Below are positions 8,427 to 17,101 of a stretch of 64,000 nt of DNA, one piece after another. The notes beneath the pieces were generated by a model. It saw only the letters and a program-made list of their open reading frames with translations. It was not told where the DNA came from and did no database searches. The stretch is from Pseudochrobactrum kiredjianiae. Lineage in GTDB: Bacteria; Pseudomonadota; Alphaproteobacteria; Rhizobiales; Rhizobiaceae. The first letter of the stretch is position 1. Every line of letters starts with the position of its first letter. The translations under genes and the position numbers were made by a program. Location of the stretch: positions 1 to 64,000 of the forward strand of contig NZ_JAUCBM010000011.1 of the NCBI RefSeq assembly GCF_030362795.1, given 5' to 3'.

Positions 8427-9365
8427 ATGCTGACCTTTTTGATTAAGCGTATAGCAGTTTTTATTCCGGTTCTGATCGGGGTAACTGTATTGCTCTTCAT
8501 CATGATGAACGTCATTCCGGGCGATCCGGTTGCTCTTTTGATGAAAGAGCATGCCAGCGCTGAGGTCATTGAGCGCGTTCGTGCGCAGATGCATCTCGAT
8601 GACCCCTTGATTACCCGTTACTTCCGCTTTCTGTTCGCAGCAATGCAAGGCGACTTAGGTGTCTCCATCAAGCTCAACCGCGATGTGACACAGCTGATCC
8701 TGCAGGCATTTCCTAATACGCTTTATCTCGCAGCATGCGCTGCGGTTGTATCCTGGGCAATCGGAATTCCGGTCGGTATTCTCTCGGCCGTCAAACGCGA
8801 TTCAGCGGTTGATCACTTCTTCATGGGGTTTTCATTGCTCGGCGTTTCCATGCCGGTGTTCTGGTCAGCATTGTTGTTGCAATATATTTTCGCAATGCAA
8901 TTGAAGTGGCTGCCGGTTTCAGGGTTTTACGGCTTTAAATATGCCATCCTGCCAGCCATTGTTCTCGGCTGGAGCTCTGCAGGTGTTATTGCCCGCCTTG
9001 TGCGTTCGAGTTTGCTCGAAGTTATGCGGAACGATTACATCAGAACTGCGCGCGCAAAAGGCCTGCGTGAAATTCTGGTTATCCTCCGTCACGCGCTCAA
9101 AAATGCACTAATTCCTGTTGTGACGATCATGGCAATTCAGGTTGCCGGTCTCTTATCAGGCGCCGTTATCACCGAAGCAATTTTTGGTATTCCCGGTATT
9201 GGGCGTATCTCTGTGAACGCTATTCAAGCGCGTGACATGCCGCTGCTGCAAGGTTCCGTTTTATTCGCAACAGTGTTGGTGCTGATCGGCAATCTCATTG
9301 CGGATGTGCTTTATTCTGTCCTTGACCCTCGTATTCGCCATCAGATGAAGGGAGGTTCAAAATGA
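8427..9365 (+). CDS. Peptide ABC importer A, permease subunit 1 (DppB type)
   Basis: 312-residue inner-membrane protein with six predicted helices. The N-terminus (MLTFLIKRIAVFIPVLIG) and the early motif FIMMNVIPGDPV are typical of DppB/OppB. The EAA loop that contacts the ATPase is recognisable as DYIRTARAKGLREILVILRH, and the end LADVLYSVLDPRIR-like (IADVLYSVLDPRIRHQMK) is the family C-terminus. It pairs with the next permease to form the channel. Its last four bases overlap the next start (ATGA), indicating coupled translation. Confidence 0.92.
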   Translation: MLTFLIKRIAVFIPVLIGVTVLLFIMMNVIPGDPVALLMKEHASAEVIERVRAQMHLDDPLITRYFRFLFAAMQGDLGVSIKLNRDVTQLILQAFPNTLYLAACAAVVSWAIGIPVGILSAVKRDSAVDHFFMGFSLLGVSMPVFWSALLLQYIFAMQLKWLPVSGFYGFKYAILPAIVLGWSSAGVIARLVRSSLLEVMRNDYIRTARAKGLREILVILRHALKNALIPVVTIMAIQVAGLLSGAVITEAIFGIPGIGRISVNAIQARDMPLLQGSVLFATVLVLIGNLIADVLYSVLDPRIRHQMKGGSK

Positions 9366-10252
9366 CTGAACTTGCTCAGGCAAAAGACACTTATGTTGAA
9401 GAACAGCAAAGCGCGAGCTTTTTGAGTGATACCATTCGTGTCTTCAGAAGTAATACCATGGCGATGATAGGTTTGGTCATCGTTGGTATTCTGGTTTTCG
9501 CAGCAATATTTGCGCCATTTATCAGCCCGCATGATCCTTATCGTGTTGTGATGGACGAGCAGTTTCTCCCTCCCTCTCTTACACATTGGCTTGGTACAGA
9601 TAATTTTGGCCGGGATGTCCTAACGCGCATCCTTTACGGTGCGCGCATTTCACTCGTCGTTGGTATTGTGCCAAGTTTCATTTCGCTGGTTATCGGTACA
9701 ATTATGGGGATCATCAGCGGCTATTTCGGCGGCCGTATTGATTTCGCTATTATGCGCCTTGCCGACATGATGATCGCCTTCCCGTCACTTCTGCTGGCGA
9801 TGGTGGTGATGTACACATTAGGCGCCAATTTGTTCAATATTTTCATTGCTCTCAGTCTGGTTGGCTGGGCAGGTGTTGCGCGTGTTGTACGCTCTCAGAC
9901 ACTGGCACTGAAGGAAAAGGAATTTATTGAAGCAGCACGTGCCAATGGCTCCAAAAACGGAACGATTATGTTCCGGCACCTGTTTCCCAATGTTGTGCCG
10001 ACGCTGATTGTTCTGTTTTCCCTGAGCATTCCGGAAGCAATTATGTGGGAATCCAGCCTCAGTTTCCTTGGTGTTGGGGTTCAGCCGCCTGAAGCAAGCT
10101 GGGGGCTGCTGGTTGCCAAGGGCAAAGAATATCTGTTCGCCGCACCGCTCGTTGCCATTATGCCCGGGGTCGCGATCCTGATTACCGTGCTGGCATTCAA
10201 CTTTATTGGTGACGGAGTGCGTGACGCTCTTGATCCTTATATGAAAGATTAA
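9362..10252 (+). CDS. Peptide ABC importer A, permease subunit 2 (DppC type)
   Basis: 296-residue inner-membrane permease of the DppC/OppC type. After a soluble N-terminal tail comes FRSNTMAMIGLVIVGILVF (helix 1), then APFISPHDPY and the hallmark HWLGTDNFGRDVLTRILYGARISL. The EAA loop is EFIEAARANGSKNGTIMFRH, followed by LSFLGVGVQPPEASWG and GDGVRDALDP at the end. It forms the heterodimeric channel with the preceding subunit. Start overlaps the previous gene by four bases. Confidence 0.92.
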   Translation: MTELAQAKDTYVEEQQSASFLSDTIRVFRSNTMAMIGLVIVGILVFAAIFAPFISPHDPYRVVMDEQFLPPSLTHWLGTDNFGRDVLTRILYGARISLVVGIVPSFISLVIGTIMGIISGYFGGRIDFAIMRLADMMIAFPSLLLAMVVMYTLGANLFNIFIALSLVGWAGVARVVRSQTLALKEKEFIEAARANGSKNGTIMFRHLFPNVVPTLIVLFSLSIPEAIMWESSLSFLGVGVQPPEASWGLLVAKGKEYLFAAPLVAIMPGVAILITVLAFNFIGDGVRDALDPYMKD

Positions 10253-10262
10253 GGGGGCTGAT

Positions 10263-11258
10263 ATGACCCATCAAAAGCCTCTGTTGGAAGTGCGCAATAT
10301 GCGTACAGAGTTCAACTCACACCGCGGCGCAGTCCGTATTCTCGACAATGTGTCCTTTAGTGTCGACCCCGGCCGTATAGTCGGCCTTGTCGGAGAATCC
10401 GGTTCCGGAAAAAGCATGTCAGCTCTATCCCTGATGGGCTTGACACCGCCGTCCGCAACGGTAACTGCCGATAGTATCATGCTTGACGGCGTTGAATTGA
10501 CCGCCCTGACCAAAGATCAGTTACGTCAGAAACGCGGTCGGGATATGTCGATGGTGTTTCAGGAACCCATGACTTCGCTCAACCCTGTAAAGACAATGGT
10601 TCAACAGGTCGGGGAACCGCTTCAAATCCACCGTCATCTCTCCAAGCGGGATATACGCGACAAAGTCTGGAAAATGTTCGAAACAGTGGGTATTCCGGAG
10701 GCGAAAGCACGCCTTGATGCCTATCCGCACGAACTATCCGGTGGCTTACGTCAACGTGCCATGATTGCTATGGGTTTGATATGCGAGCCCAAATTACTCA
10801 TCGCCGATGAGCCGACAACAGCTTTGGACGTGACAACACAGGCGCAGATATTGCGCCTGCTGATGGAACTGCGTGATCGCGTCGGCACAGCAATTATCAT
10901 CATTACCCACGACCTCGGCATCATTGCCGAAATGTGTGACGAAGTGAATGTGATGTATGCCGGTCAGATCGTTGAACAGGCAAATGTCTACGATCTGTTT
11001 GACCATGCATCACACCCGTACACGCGCGGCCTGTTGGCATCGATCCCAAAGGCAAACGAAAAGCCGGATGGCAAGCGCCTCAAAAGCATCAACGGTGTTG
11101 TACCTAACTTGTTTAGATTGCCTGCAGGATGCCGTTTCAATCCGCGTTGTGGCGATGTCATGCCGGTTTGCAGTGTGAAATCACCGGATTTGGTGCAACT
11201 GGAAAACGACCATAAAGCACGCTGCTGGCTGCATGACGAGACTGGAGCCACCCTATGA
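10263..11258 (+). CDS. Peptide ABC importer A, ATPase subunit 1 (DppD type)
   Basis: 331-residue cytoplasmic ATPase energising the importer. Walker A is GESGSGKS, the Q-loop MVFQEPMTSLNPV, the signature LSGGLRQRAMIAMGL, Walker B LLIADEPTTALD and the switch histidine IITHDLG. The C-terminal oligopeptide-transport extension carries the cysteine-bearing motif GCRFNPRCGDVMPVC, which in this family binds an iron-sulfur cluster. GGGGG lies upstream of the start. Its end overlaps the partner ATPase by four bases. Confidence 0.92.
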   Translation: MTHQKPLLEVRNMRTEFNSHRGAVRILDNVSFSVDPGRIVGLVGESGSGKSMSALSLMGLTPPSATVTADSIMLDGVELTALTKDQLRQKRGRDMSMVFQEPMTSLNPVKTMVQQVGEPLQIHRHLSKRDIRDKVWKMFETVGIPEAKARLDAYPHELSGGLRQRAMIAMGLICEPKLLIADEPTTALDVTTQAQILRLLMELRDRVGTAIIIITHDLGIIAEMCDEVNVMYAGQIVEQANVYDLFDHASHPYTRGLLASIPKANEKPDGKRLKSINGVVPNLFRLPAGCRFNPRCGDVMPVCSVKSPDLVQLENDHKARCWLHDETGATL

Positions 11259-12253
11259 GCAAAGTTCTCATCTCTACAGAAAATTTGAGCAAGCATTTTC
11301 GTTTTGGTAAAAGCCTGTTCTCCTTCAACGAAAAAGTGGTTCGAGCGGTCGATGATGTATCGCTCGAGATTTATGAGCGTGAGACTTTTGCTCTGGTCGG
11401 TGAGTCCGGTTGCGGAAAGTCAACGCTTGGACGCATTATGCTACGATTGCTGGAGCGTAGCAGCGGATCAGTGAAATTTAAAGGGCAGGATATTTACGCG
11501 CTTGATGAAGCAAAAATGCGCGCATTGCGTAAAGATATCCAGATCATCTTTCAGGACCCTTACGCATCACTCAATCCGCGTATGCGTGTGAAAGATATCT
11601 TAGCTGAGCCATTACGCGCACATAATTTCGGCACCACCCAGCAAATTGAAGCCCGCTGCAAAGAACTTCTGGATATGGTGGGGTTGCGACCGCATCTCAT
11701 CAATCATTACCCCCATCAGTTCAGTGGTGGTCAGCGTCAGCGTATTGGTATTGCGCGCGCATTGGCAAATAACCCGGAATTTATCGTCTGCGATGAAGCT
11801 GTCTCTGCGCTGGATGTTTCCATTCAGGCGCAGGTTCTGAACCTGCTCAAAGACTTGCAAGAACAACTTCAACTCACTTATTTGTTCATTACGCACGACC
11901 TCAGCGTCGTGCGGCAATTTGCAGACCGGGTTGGTGTCATGTTTCTCGGGCGATTGGTGGAAGTCGGCACCACTGAAGAAATTTTTACCAATCCTCTGCA
12001 TCCCTATACGCAATTCCTGATCTCAGCAGTTCCGCGTGCTGATCCGCATCAGCGCAATCGTGTTCGCCCTCTCTTAAAAGGCGATATACCTAGCCCGATG
12101 AATCTGCCAAACGGATGCCGCTTCCATACACGTTGTCCCTATGTGCAGGATATATGTCGTAGCACGGAACCTGCTCTCAACAGTCATGGCGGGCATCGTG
12201 CGGCCTGTCATTTCCCGGGTCTGCAAATCAGCGAGACACAAATGGCCGTTTAA
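11255..12253 (+). CDS. Peptide ABC importer A, ATPase subunit 2 (DppF type)
   Basis: 332-residue partner ATPase. It shows [12 protein letters not shown] (Walker A), [16 protein letters not shown] (Q-loop), [15 protein letters not shown] (signature), [14 protein letters not shown] (Walker B) and FITHDLSVV (switch). Walker B has A where most relatives have P (DEAVSALD rather than DEPVSALD), as also seen in active members. The C-terminal extension has [15 protein letters not shown]. Four-base overlap with the preceding ATPase gene indicates a heterodimer made in equal amounts. Confidence 0.92.
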   Translation: MSKVLISTENLSKHFRFGKSLFSFNEKVVRAVDDVSLEIYERETFALVGESGCGKSTLGRIMLRLLERSSGSVKFKGQDIYALDEAKMRALRKDIQIIFQDPYASLNPRMRVKDILAEPLRAHNFGTTQQIEARCKELLDMVGLRPHLINHYPHQFSGGQRQRIGIARALANNPEFIVCDEAVSALDVSIQAQVLNLLKDLQEQLQLTYLFITHDLSVVRQFADRVGVMFLGRLVEVGTTEEIFTNPLHPYTQFLISAVPRADPHQRNRVRPLLKGDIPSPMNLPNGCRFHTRCPYVQDICRSTEPALNSHGGHRAACHFPGLQISETQMAV

Positions 12254-12363
12254 TCTAATTCAGACAATGACTTCTCTGCTTTCCTTAAATGATGAAACTA
12301 TGTGCTGTGTAAGTCGCTCAGGTGACAATAAAATTCGCTGAGCATTACAACGGATGGATAAAA

Positions 12364-13809
12364 ATGAACCGAATAGCTGATGATATTCTTGTCGAGCGAC
12401 TGATCACTTTTCTGCGCGAACAAAGTGCGCCGCTGCAAATCCCCGGCATCGGGCTTTCCATTGTCCGGCAGGGGAAAATTCTCTACACCGGCGGCATAGG
12501 GGTCTTAGAAACCGGAACAGACAGGCCCGTGACAGCAGACAGCTTGTTCGCTATTGCATCCTGTTCAAAAGCTTTTACCACCACTTTATGCGCTATTCTG
12601 GCGGAACAAGGGAAACTGGATTGGGATCGCCCAATTCATGAAATCTGGCCGAACTTTGCATTCGGCTCAGCGGATATTTCCAAACAAGTGACACTCCGTG
12701 ACCTGTGCTCTAACCGCACCGGTATCGGTCAGGCAACTGCGCTCGAATACGGCTCTGTCCTATCCTTTGATGAGGTCGTCAATGGCGCCGGTGACGTTCC
12801 TTCAATCGCGCCATTCCGTGATCGTTATTCATACTGCAATTTGCATTTCACCGTCGCGGCAGAAGTCTGCAACCGCTCAAATAATATGAATTTTGCAGAA
12901 GCTATAGCTAAATATATTTTTGCTCCGTTGCAAATGAAAACAGCATCGGCAGACCGACCGGAACTGGAAAGCGATCCGCGATTTGCGCTTCCTCATGTTC
13001 GTAGCGGTGACACGATGCGCAGGATTGGACTTGATAATCTCTCCAACCTCATTGGCGCAGGTTCAATGTCGCAAAGCCCGAATGATGCAGCACAATGGTT
13101 GTTATTCAATCTGGGCGCATTGCCGAACAGTGAAAACGTTCTGCCTGCCAACAAACTTGCAGAGTTGAAGCGCATTCACGCCCGCACAACTGCCGACAAT
13201 AATTTTCTCGGTTATGGCCTCGGCTGGCGGATTGGAAATGGCAATGACATAAGAATTATTGACCATACAGGCGCGATCAGCGGCGTTCTTTCCATCACCA
13301 GATTAGTGCCGGACGCTGAGTTCGGAATTTTCATCTCCATCAATGCCAGCGGAACAGAAGTTGAAGATTTCCGCAATGCAGCAGTCAATCTCGCAGTTGA
13401 ACTTGCACATGGTGACGCAGATGATGCGCAAAAACTATGCGATCAGGCGGCTGAAACATTACAAGAAAAACAGTCTCACTATCGCAAGTGCATTTGGCAT
13501 GGATTAAAGACGGCTCCGGTCAACTCCGTCATTGCTGGTACCTATGATGGTGGCCCAATGGGCACGTTGCACGTTAAAGCAGGTGACGGTCAGCTCGTGA
13601 CTTCATTGGATTTATTACCCGACTATCAATATTGCCTTATGCAGGCCGATAGTTCCGGTGCGTTTCCATTACGCTCTCTGGAAGCACCGGAACGATGGTG
13701 GGGTATAGAGGATAAAATTCCTATGCTTGTTCTGTCTGCAGACAGTGAAACACTGGAATGGAAAAATATGTGGTTTGGTGATTGTACATTTCACCGCCAC
13801 AGCCGTTAA
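12364..13809 (+). CDS. Serine hydrolase, beta-lactamase/penicillin-binding-protein fold (peptidase S12 type)
   Basis: 481-residue enzyme of the S12/class C beta-lactamase superfamily. All three catalytic motifs are visible: S66-C-S-K69 (SxxK), Y157-C-N159 (YxN) and H301-T-G303 (HTG, replacing KTG). A C-terminal domain of about 120 residues follows the catalytic domain. There is no signal peptide, so it should act in the cytoplasm on imported substrates. The family includes D,D-carboxypeptidases, esterases and the D-aminopeptidase of Ochrobactrum anthropi, which also has HxG; a D-aminopeptidase role fits the neighbours but is inference. ATG at 12364 (GGATGG upstream) is preferred over a GTG 14 codons earlier. 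It lies 110 bp after importer A and is probably in the same operon. Confidence 0.82.
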   Translation: MNRIADDILVERLITFLREQSAPLQIPGIGLSIVRQGKILYTGGIGVLETGTDRPVTADSLFAIASCSKAFTTTLCAILAEQGKLDWDRPIHEIWPNFAFGSADISKQVTLRDLCSNRTGIGQATALEYGSVLSFDEVVNGAGDVPSIAPFRDRYSYCNLHFTVAAEVCNRSNNMNFAEAIAKYIFAPLQMKTASADRPELESDPRFALPHVRSGDTMRRIGLDNLSNLIGAGSMSQSPNDAAQWLLFNLGALPNSENVLPANKLAELKRIHARTTADNNFLGYGLGWRIGNGNDIRIIDHTGAISGVLSITRLVPDAEFGIFISINASGTEVEDFRNAAVNLAVELAHGDADDAQKLCDQAAETLQEKQSHYRKCIWHGLKTAPVNSVIAGTYDGGPMGTLHVKAGDGQLVTSLDLLPDYQYCLMQADSSGAFPLRSLEAPERWWGIEDKIPMLVLSADSETLEWKNMWFGDCTFHRHSR

Positions 13810-13949
13810 ACGACAAAGTCAGGCGCCAACCGTTAGTGTTGAGAGTTGATATCAGCTACGTCTGAACGGCGGAACGATAGCTCTGTCTGGCCTCATCCAT
13901 CGTTCAGATCGTGACATTCAATATTATGCATTTTATTGAAACCATTTCA

Positions 13950-14594
13950 TTATGGTTCAATAATTTTGTTCTTCACCGCTTCTTTGACTGCCTCAGCTCT
14001 TGAATGTACATTTAGTTTTTTGAATATACTTTTGATGTAATCATTCACGGTATGATCGGAGAGTTGCAAAGCCGTGGCAATATCAGCGGTCTTTTTACCA
14101 TCAACCAGATGAACCAGTACATTAATCTCACGCGGGGATAGTTTTTTGGCATTAATGCCCGGAGACGCTGTCTGCTTTCTGCTTTCAATTCTCTGCACGA
14201 GCCGCAACTTGGCATTAACCTGCGAGAGGAAAACGCCCATATCAACCGGCTTCACCAGATAGTCGTCAACACCCGCCCGATAGGCCTCAAGAATACGATC
14301 CCGATCTGCAAGAGCCGACAAGAAAAGAAACGGAATTGTACTCAGCTCCGCTCCGCCTGTTCGCACCTGATGCAACAGAGCAAGTCCGTCCATCTCCGGC
14401 ATCAGAATATCAGAAACAATCAAATCAGGGGTTTGTTTTTTAAGTTGCACCAAGGCAGAAGCGCCGTCATTTGCTTCAATAACATCATGACCCGATCGCT
14501 TTAATTCACGAACCAGCTCCTCACGGATATATTTTTCATCCTCAACGCACATAACCAATGCACGGCCATCGGTTCTTTTTACACGATCACTCAT
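13950..14594 (-). CDS. Response regulator with receiver and LuxR-type DNA-binding domain
   Basis: 214-residue transcription factor. The receiver domain (about 12-130) has the acidic pair E18-D19, the phosphorylated D62 in SDILMPEMDG and the conserved K115 in YLVKP. The C-terminal LuxR/GerE helix-turn-helix runs from LSPREINVLVHLVDGK to FKKLNVHSRAEAV. Its start overlaps the kinase stop (ATGA) with AGGAG upstream, so the two are translationally coupled. Targets are unknown; the position between peptide-uptake genes suggests control of those operons, but no binding site can be assigned. Confidence 0.9.
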   Translation of the reverse strand: MSDRVKRTDGRALVMCVEDEKYIREELVRELKRSGHDVIEANDGASALVQLKKQTPDLIVSDILMPEMDGLALLHQVRTGGAELSTIPFLFLSALADRDRILEAYRAGVDDYLVKPVDMGVFLSQVNAKLRLVQRIESRKQTASPGINAKKLSPREINVLVHLVDGKKTADIATALQLSDHTVNDYIKSIFKKLNVHSRAEAVKEAVKNKIIEP

Positions 14595-15970
14595 TCACTA
14601 TTCTCCTGCCGCGTCAGTCTTAACTCAAACTCTGTGGAACCCATAGCAGAGTTCAACAAGATGAGCTGCCCCCCATGCATTTCAGCAATTTGTCGTGAAA
14701 AACTCAACCCAAGACCGCTACCGGACAAATGCGCGACATTACTGGCACGATAAAAACGACTGAAAATCATATCCGCCTCACCTGCCGGAATACCTGCGCC
14801 AAAATCTTTTATCCGACATGAAAAAGCGTCACCGTCACGCATGACCGTTACATGGATCGGCTTGTCGTCAGGCGAGTATTTATCAGCATTGGCAAGGAGA
14901 TTGATGATAATTTGCTCAAGCAGCGTTTTGTCACCACGATAACAAAATGCTTTTACCTGCGGGTCAAAGTCAACAATACGGCCGGCATAAATTTCTTTAT
15001 GATAGGCAATGGTCTGACCAACCATCTCCACCAAATCAAACTCTGAGATATTCAGTTTCACACCTTCATGGGCAACAATATCGCCACTGATGGTACTCTC
15101 AATAACGCGGGTCAACCGACCGAGAGTTTCACGAATTCTACCCGCAGCTTCAATAACATTGGCATTATTGATATCTTGCGGATGCCGTATAAAACGCTGA
15201 GCGATCAGATCAATAATCGCCACCGGCGTTTTAAATTGATGCGACACGGTCGTGAGAAAGCCTTTGTAGATTTCATTGGCCTTTTTTTCATTTTTCAACG
15301 CCACACTTAGTGCTTTAGTGCGCTGTTCAACAATTGCTTCAAGTTCTTCCTGATAGCGCCGCAACTCCTGATTGGCGCGATTAGCAGACTTAATATTCAC
15401 AATTAGCAGCAGAAACAAAAGACCGCCCACTGTCATCAAACCAAGAACAGCTGCTGTAACCAGATAAATAATTTGCAGTTGCCTATCGCGGTTCGCACCG
15501 CCAGCGTTCCTTTCATAGAGCATTGAAAGGTTGGCTATCCGGCCAAAATCGCTAAAAATTGGCTGAATTTCGCGATAAAGTGACAAAACATCATGCATGG
15601 CAAAATTATCGCCGGTACCATAATGCGTTTCAACGCGCTCTACTGTCTCGATGATATTTTTTAGCTGTGTTTCAGCACCAATAGTTTTAAAATATTCAAG
15701 CTGGGGGCCTTCACTCAAAAGATCAACACGGCTTTTCAATATGTCCAGACGAAGTAAAATCATGTCTTTGTCAGCACTATCCAGCAGCAGCGTATCACTA
15801 AAACGACGCGTCTCCCGATCAGCCTGATTGATTGCCCATAGCATATTTTCGCCGACATAATTTGCCAGACTACGCTCCACCCTCAACAATTGGTAGAAGG
15901 CGTAACCCAGCATCAGGCTAAATCCCAGCATCGCTATAATAGCCAGAGTGTAAGCACGATTGATTTTCAT
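14591..15970 (-). CDS. Membrane sensor histidine kinase
   Basis: 459-residue kinase. Helices at about residues 9-29 and 167-192 enclose a mostly helical periplasmic sensor of about 135 residues without a recognised family. A coiled coil (about 195-235) leads to the dimerisation domain with phospho-acceptor H244 in VSHQFKTPVAI; most kinases have HELRTP here. The ATPase domain shows the N box (NLLANADKYSPD), G1 (DFGAGIPAGEA), F box (FSRFYRA) and G2 (GSGLGLSFSRQIAEMHGG). It should phosphorylate the regulator encoded directly downstream. The signal sensed is unknown. Confidence 0.9.
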   Translation of the reverse strand: MKINRAYTLAIIAMLGFSLMLGYAFYQLLRVERSLANYVGENMLWAINQADRETRRFSDTLLLDSADKDMILLRLDILKSRVDLLSEGPQLEYFKTIGAETQLKNIIETVERVETHYGTGDNFAMHDVLSLYREIQPIFSDFGRIANLSMLYERNAGGANRDRQLQIIYLVTAAVLGLMTVGGLLFLLLIVNIKSANRANQELRRYQEELEAIVEQRTKALSVALKNEKKANEIYKGFLTTVSHQFKTPVAIIDLIAQRFIRHPQDINNANVIEAAGRIRETLGRLTRVIESTISGDIVAHEGVKLNISEFDLVEMVGQTIAYHKEIYAGRIVDFDPQVKAFCYRGDKTLLEQIIINLLANADKYSPDDKPIHVTVMRDGDAFSCRIKDFGAGIPAGEADMIFSRFYRASNVAHLSGSGLGLSFSRQIAEMHGGQLILLNSAMGSTEFELRLTRQENSE

Positions 15971-16053
15971 TTAACCTGCGGATGTATAAGCGGCCGAAAA
16001 TGGCCAAAAGCAAAATTGTAATATGACTATAATGAAAAAAATCTCGAAATACA

Positions 16054-16092
16054 GTATTCGGTGGAAGCTTGTTCATTACGACCACCGAATAC
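16054..16092 (-). terminator. Probable terminator of the M55 D-aminopeptidase gene
   Basis: GTATTCGGTGG (16054-16064) and CCACCGAATAC (16082-16092) are perfect 11-bp complementary arms with a 17-nt loop, 79 bp past the M55 stop. In the minus direction a seven-T run follows about 11 bases after the stem. The hairpin also sits upstream of the histidine kinase gene, so a regulatory role there is possible. Confidence 0.55.
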
Positions 16093-16170
16093 AAAAACTA
16101 AGCCCAAGTGTGAGGCCTTAAAATAAACCTGTAATTTACAATTTAAATCTCACGCTTTTCCGGTGAAAAT

Positions 16171-16995
16171 TTAGAATGTCAGGCGTGAATTGTAACCGAC
16201 CACAAATTGGATGAAGCGTGACAAATCAACAATGTCGTCAGCATAATAACGGATTGTATAACCATCGGTGCGTTCCACACATTTAAGGTAAGATAAGTAT
16301 TCTGCGGGCAAACGATTGCGGAATACAATCTCCAGTACCGGACTTTCAAGCTTAAACGGCTTGGCGTTTCCGATATTAGCGAAAGCTGATTTCACACCTT
16401 CACGTAATTTCTTATGAGCAACAGCTGGAGTGAGAGTCAGTGCAGATTGTGTGCTGTAGGTCTTTTTTACTTCAACTTGAACAATATCGCCAATCTTTTC
16501 ATTGATTTCGGCCAGAGCCACATCGTCGCCTGAAGCTAAGATAACCGGTACATCATAATGTCCGGCAATAGCAGCATTAATGCCTGCCTCCGGCATGATA
16601 ACACCATTAATCCTAACCTCAGCAAAAGCTGTGCCGCCAATCGTATGAGAGAGCACCCCACCCATATGACTTGCACCGGCATGATAACCAAGCAGCATCG
16701 CGCCCGTATAAGTGCCAATTTCAACCCCTTGCATCATCATCAACGGGCGTGGCCAGCTACGCACAATCTGTACATATTCCGGCAGACGATCAATCAGAAT
16801 GCTCTCTCCATTGCCGTGAGAGTCACTGAGAATAATCTCATCCACACCTTCTTCACGGGCAGCTTCGCAAGCATGTACAACAGTATCAGTCATCCATCTT
16901 CTGGCATTTTCATATTCAAAGCCTTCCGGCCCCAGATGATCACGACTAACAACACCAACAATGCCTTCAATATCAGCAGAAATATACAGACGCAT
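16171..16995 (-). CDS. dppA: D-aminopeptidase, DppA family (peptidase M55)
   Basis: 274-residue cytoplasmic zinc peptidase. The start MRLYISADIEG is the family N-terminus, with D8 and E10 as metal ligands; H60 (LSDSHGNG), the histidine in LLGYHAG (residue 105) and E136 (MPEAGIN) complete the expected site, and LSHTIGG holds the catalytic histidine region. Known members (Bacillus subtilis DppA) cleave D-Ala-D-Ala and D-Ala-Gly-Gly. ATG at 16995 is chosen because AAAGGGG lies just upstream; the frame extends 23 codons further without a site. It is transcribed away from the M81 gene across a shared palindrome. The name follows B. subtilis usage and must not be confused with the E. coli binding protein DppA. 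Confidence 0.9.
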   Translation of the reverse strand: MRLYISADIEGIVGVVSRDHLGPEGFEYENARRWMTDTVVHACEAAREEGVDEIILSDSHGNGESILIDRLPEYVQIVRSWPRPLMMMQGVEIGTYTGAMLLGYHAGASHMGGVLSHTIGGTAFAEVRINGVIMPEAGINAAIAGHYDVPVILASGDDVALAEINEKIGDIVQVEVKKTYSTQSALTLTPAVAHKKLREGVKSAFANIGNAKPFKLESPVLEIVFRNRLPAEYLSYLKCVERTDGYTIRYYADDIVDLSRFIQFVVGYNSRLTF

Positions 16996-17050
16996 TTGTT
17001 TCCCCTTTGCCGCGCTCCCGACGCGGAATTGTGTTTGACTTTCGAATGGT

Positions 17051-17081
17051 AAACATATTTTCATTATTAGAAAATATGTTT
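17051..17081. promoter_or_regulatory. 31-bp inverted repeat between the divergent M55 and M81 genes, probable operator
   Basis: AAACATATTTTC (17051-17062) and GAAAATATGTTT (17070-17081) are perfect 12-bp arms around the spacer ATTATTA. It lies 55 bp before the M55 start and 20 bp before the M81 start, right where a single regulator could switch both promoters. Being AT-rich it is unlikely to act as a terminator. Candidate binders encoded nearby are the XRE-cupin protein and the LuxR-type response regulator. Confidence 0.65.
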
Positions 17082-17101
17082 CTTAATATGGGGAATAACA
17101 A

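Noticed and set aside
8409-8432. Seven-codon frame overlapping the importer A permease start as a leader peptide
   Set aside because: No convincing ribosome site; ATGCTGA overlap can arise by chance.
13861-13908. TCTGAACG/CGTTCAGA arms between the S12 hydrolase and the response regulator
   Set aside because: Eight-bp arms separated by 32 bases and without a T-run are too weak to call a terminator.
16558-17052. 164-codon plus-strand frame opposite the M55 gene
   Set aside because: Antisense shadow that would also cover the divergent promoter; no ribosome site.
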